DNA from: MADRE2 sp964397015
Lineage (GTDB): Bacteria > Desulfobacterota > Desulfobacteria > Desulfobacterales > Desulfobacteraceae
Length of the DNA stretch: 33,162 nucleotides
Direction: 5' to 3'
Assembly (NCBI GenBank): GCA_964397015.1
Contig: CAYNHL010000026.1
Location: forward strand, 1 to 33,162
The notes under the pieces are model-generated. The model was given only the letters and a program-made list of their open reading frames with translations, made no database searches and was not told where the DNA came from. The position numbers were made by a program, and so were the translations under genes. This document shows positions 33,100 through 33,162 of the stretch, in pieces; the stretch's first letter is position 1; each line of letters starts with the position of its first letter.

Positions 33100-33162
33100 A
33101 CGAAAAAATGTTTGGTTTGCTGCCGGACAGGATTTGAATAAAACGGCAGGTTTTTAACTTTT

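Overview
The window reads as a chromosome segment of a Gram-negative, probably anaerobic bacterium, most likely in the Desulfobacterota (Desulfobacterales type). This is an inference. It rests on envelope genes that need an outer membrane and periplasm (OmpA-domain motor stator, lipoprotein TRAP component), a tungstate-binding protein, a TPAT-type TRAP transporter, a PurF with Fe-S cysteines, and a tandem-sensor hybrid kinase. No rRNA, tRNA, CRISPR array, transposase or phage gene was found. I call 26 protein genes, most in tightly packed operons with stop/start overlaps.

Layout. Positions 1-735 hold no gene. They carry two inverted copies (1-174 and 379-551) of a ~174-bp, almost fully self-complementary element with an invariant 35-nt core, followed by a near-consensus parS (ParB-binding) site at 607-622. 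Next comes trmO (+), facing a MotA-like/OmpA-domain stator pair (-). A minus-strand biosynthesis operon follows: carA-carB-purF-radical SAM gene (10387 down to 3603), which joins carbamoyl phosphate supply to the first step of purine synthesis. An MFS carrier (-) is divergent from glnE (+), and glnE overlaps a LysR regulator.

From 22081 down to 15834 (-) there is a six-gene run: secreted PQQ-type beta-propeller, TatT lipoprotein, DctP, DctQ, DctM and a cNMP-binding/PilZ protein. It looks like a TPAT TRAP uptake system with an extra propeller and a possible cyclic-di-GMP-linked effector.

The right third is mostly ion homeostasis and envelope sensing. It contains a YbdG-type mechanosensitive channel, a BvgS-like hybrid histidine kinase with two periplasmic solute-binding domains, an overlapping EEP-family phosphodiesterase, and a DUF3124 protein (all +). 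These are followed by the crcB-DUF190-RCK potassium channel operon (-), an orphan tungstate-binding protein TupA (+), CorA with an altered GMN motif (+), and a convergent CmcI-like methyltransferase (-).

The most unusual items are the structured repeat pair beside a parS-like site, the propeller-containing TPAT operon, the TVGFME filter of the K+ channel, the GTN motif in CorA, and a promoter placed so that the mscS mRNA should be leaderless. All calls come from reading the sequence; no database search was run.
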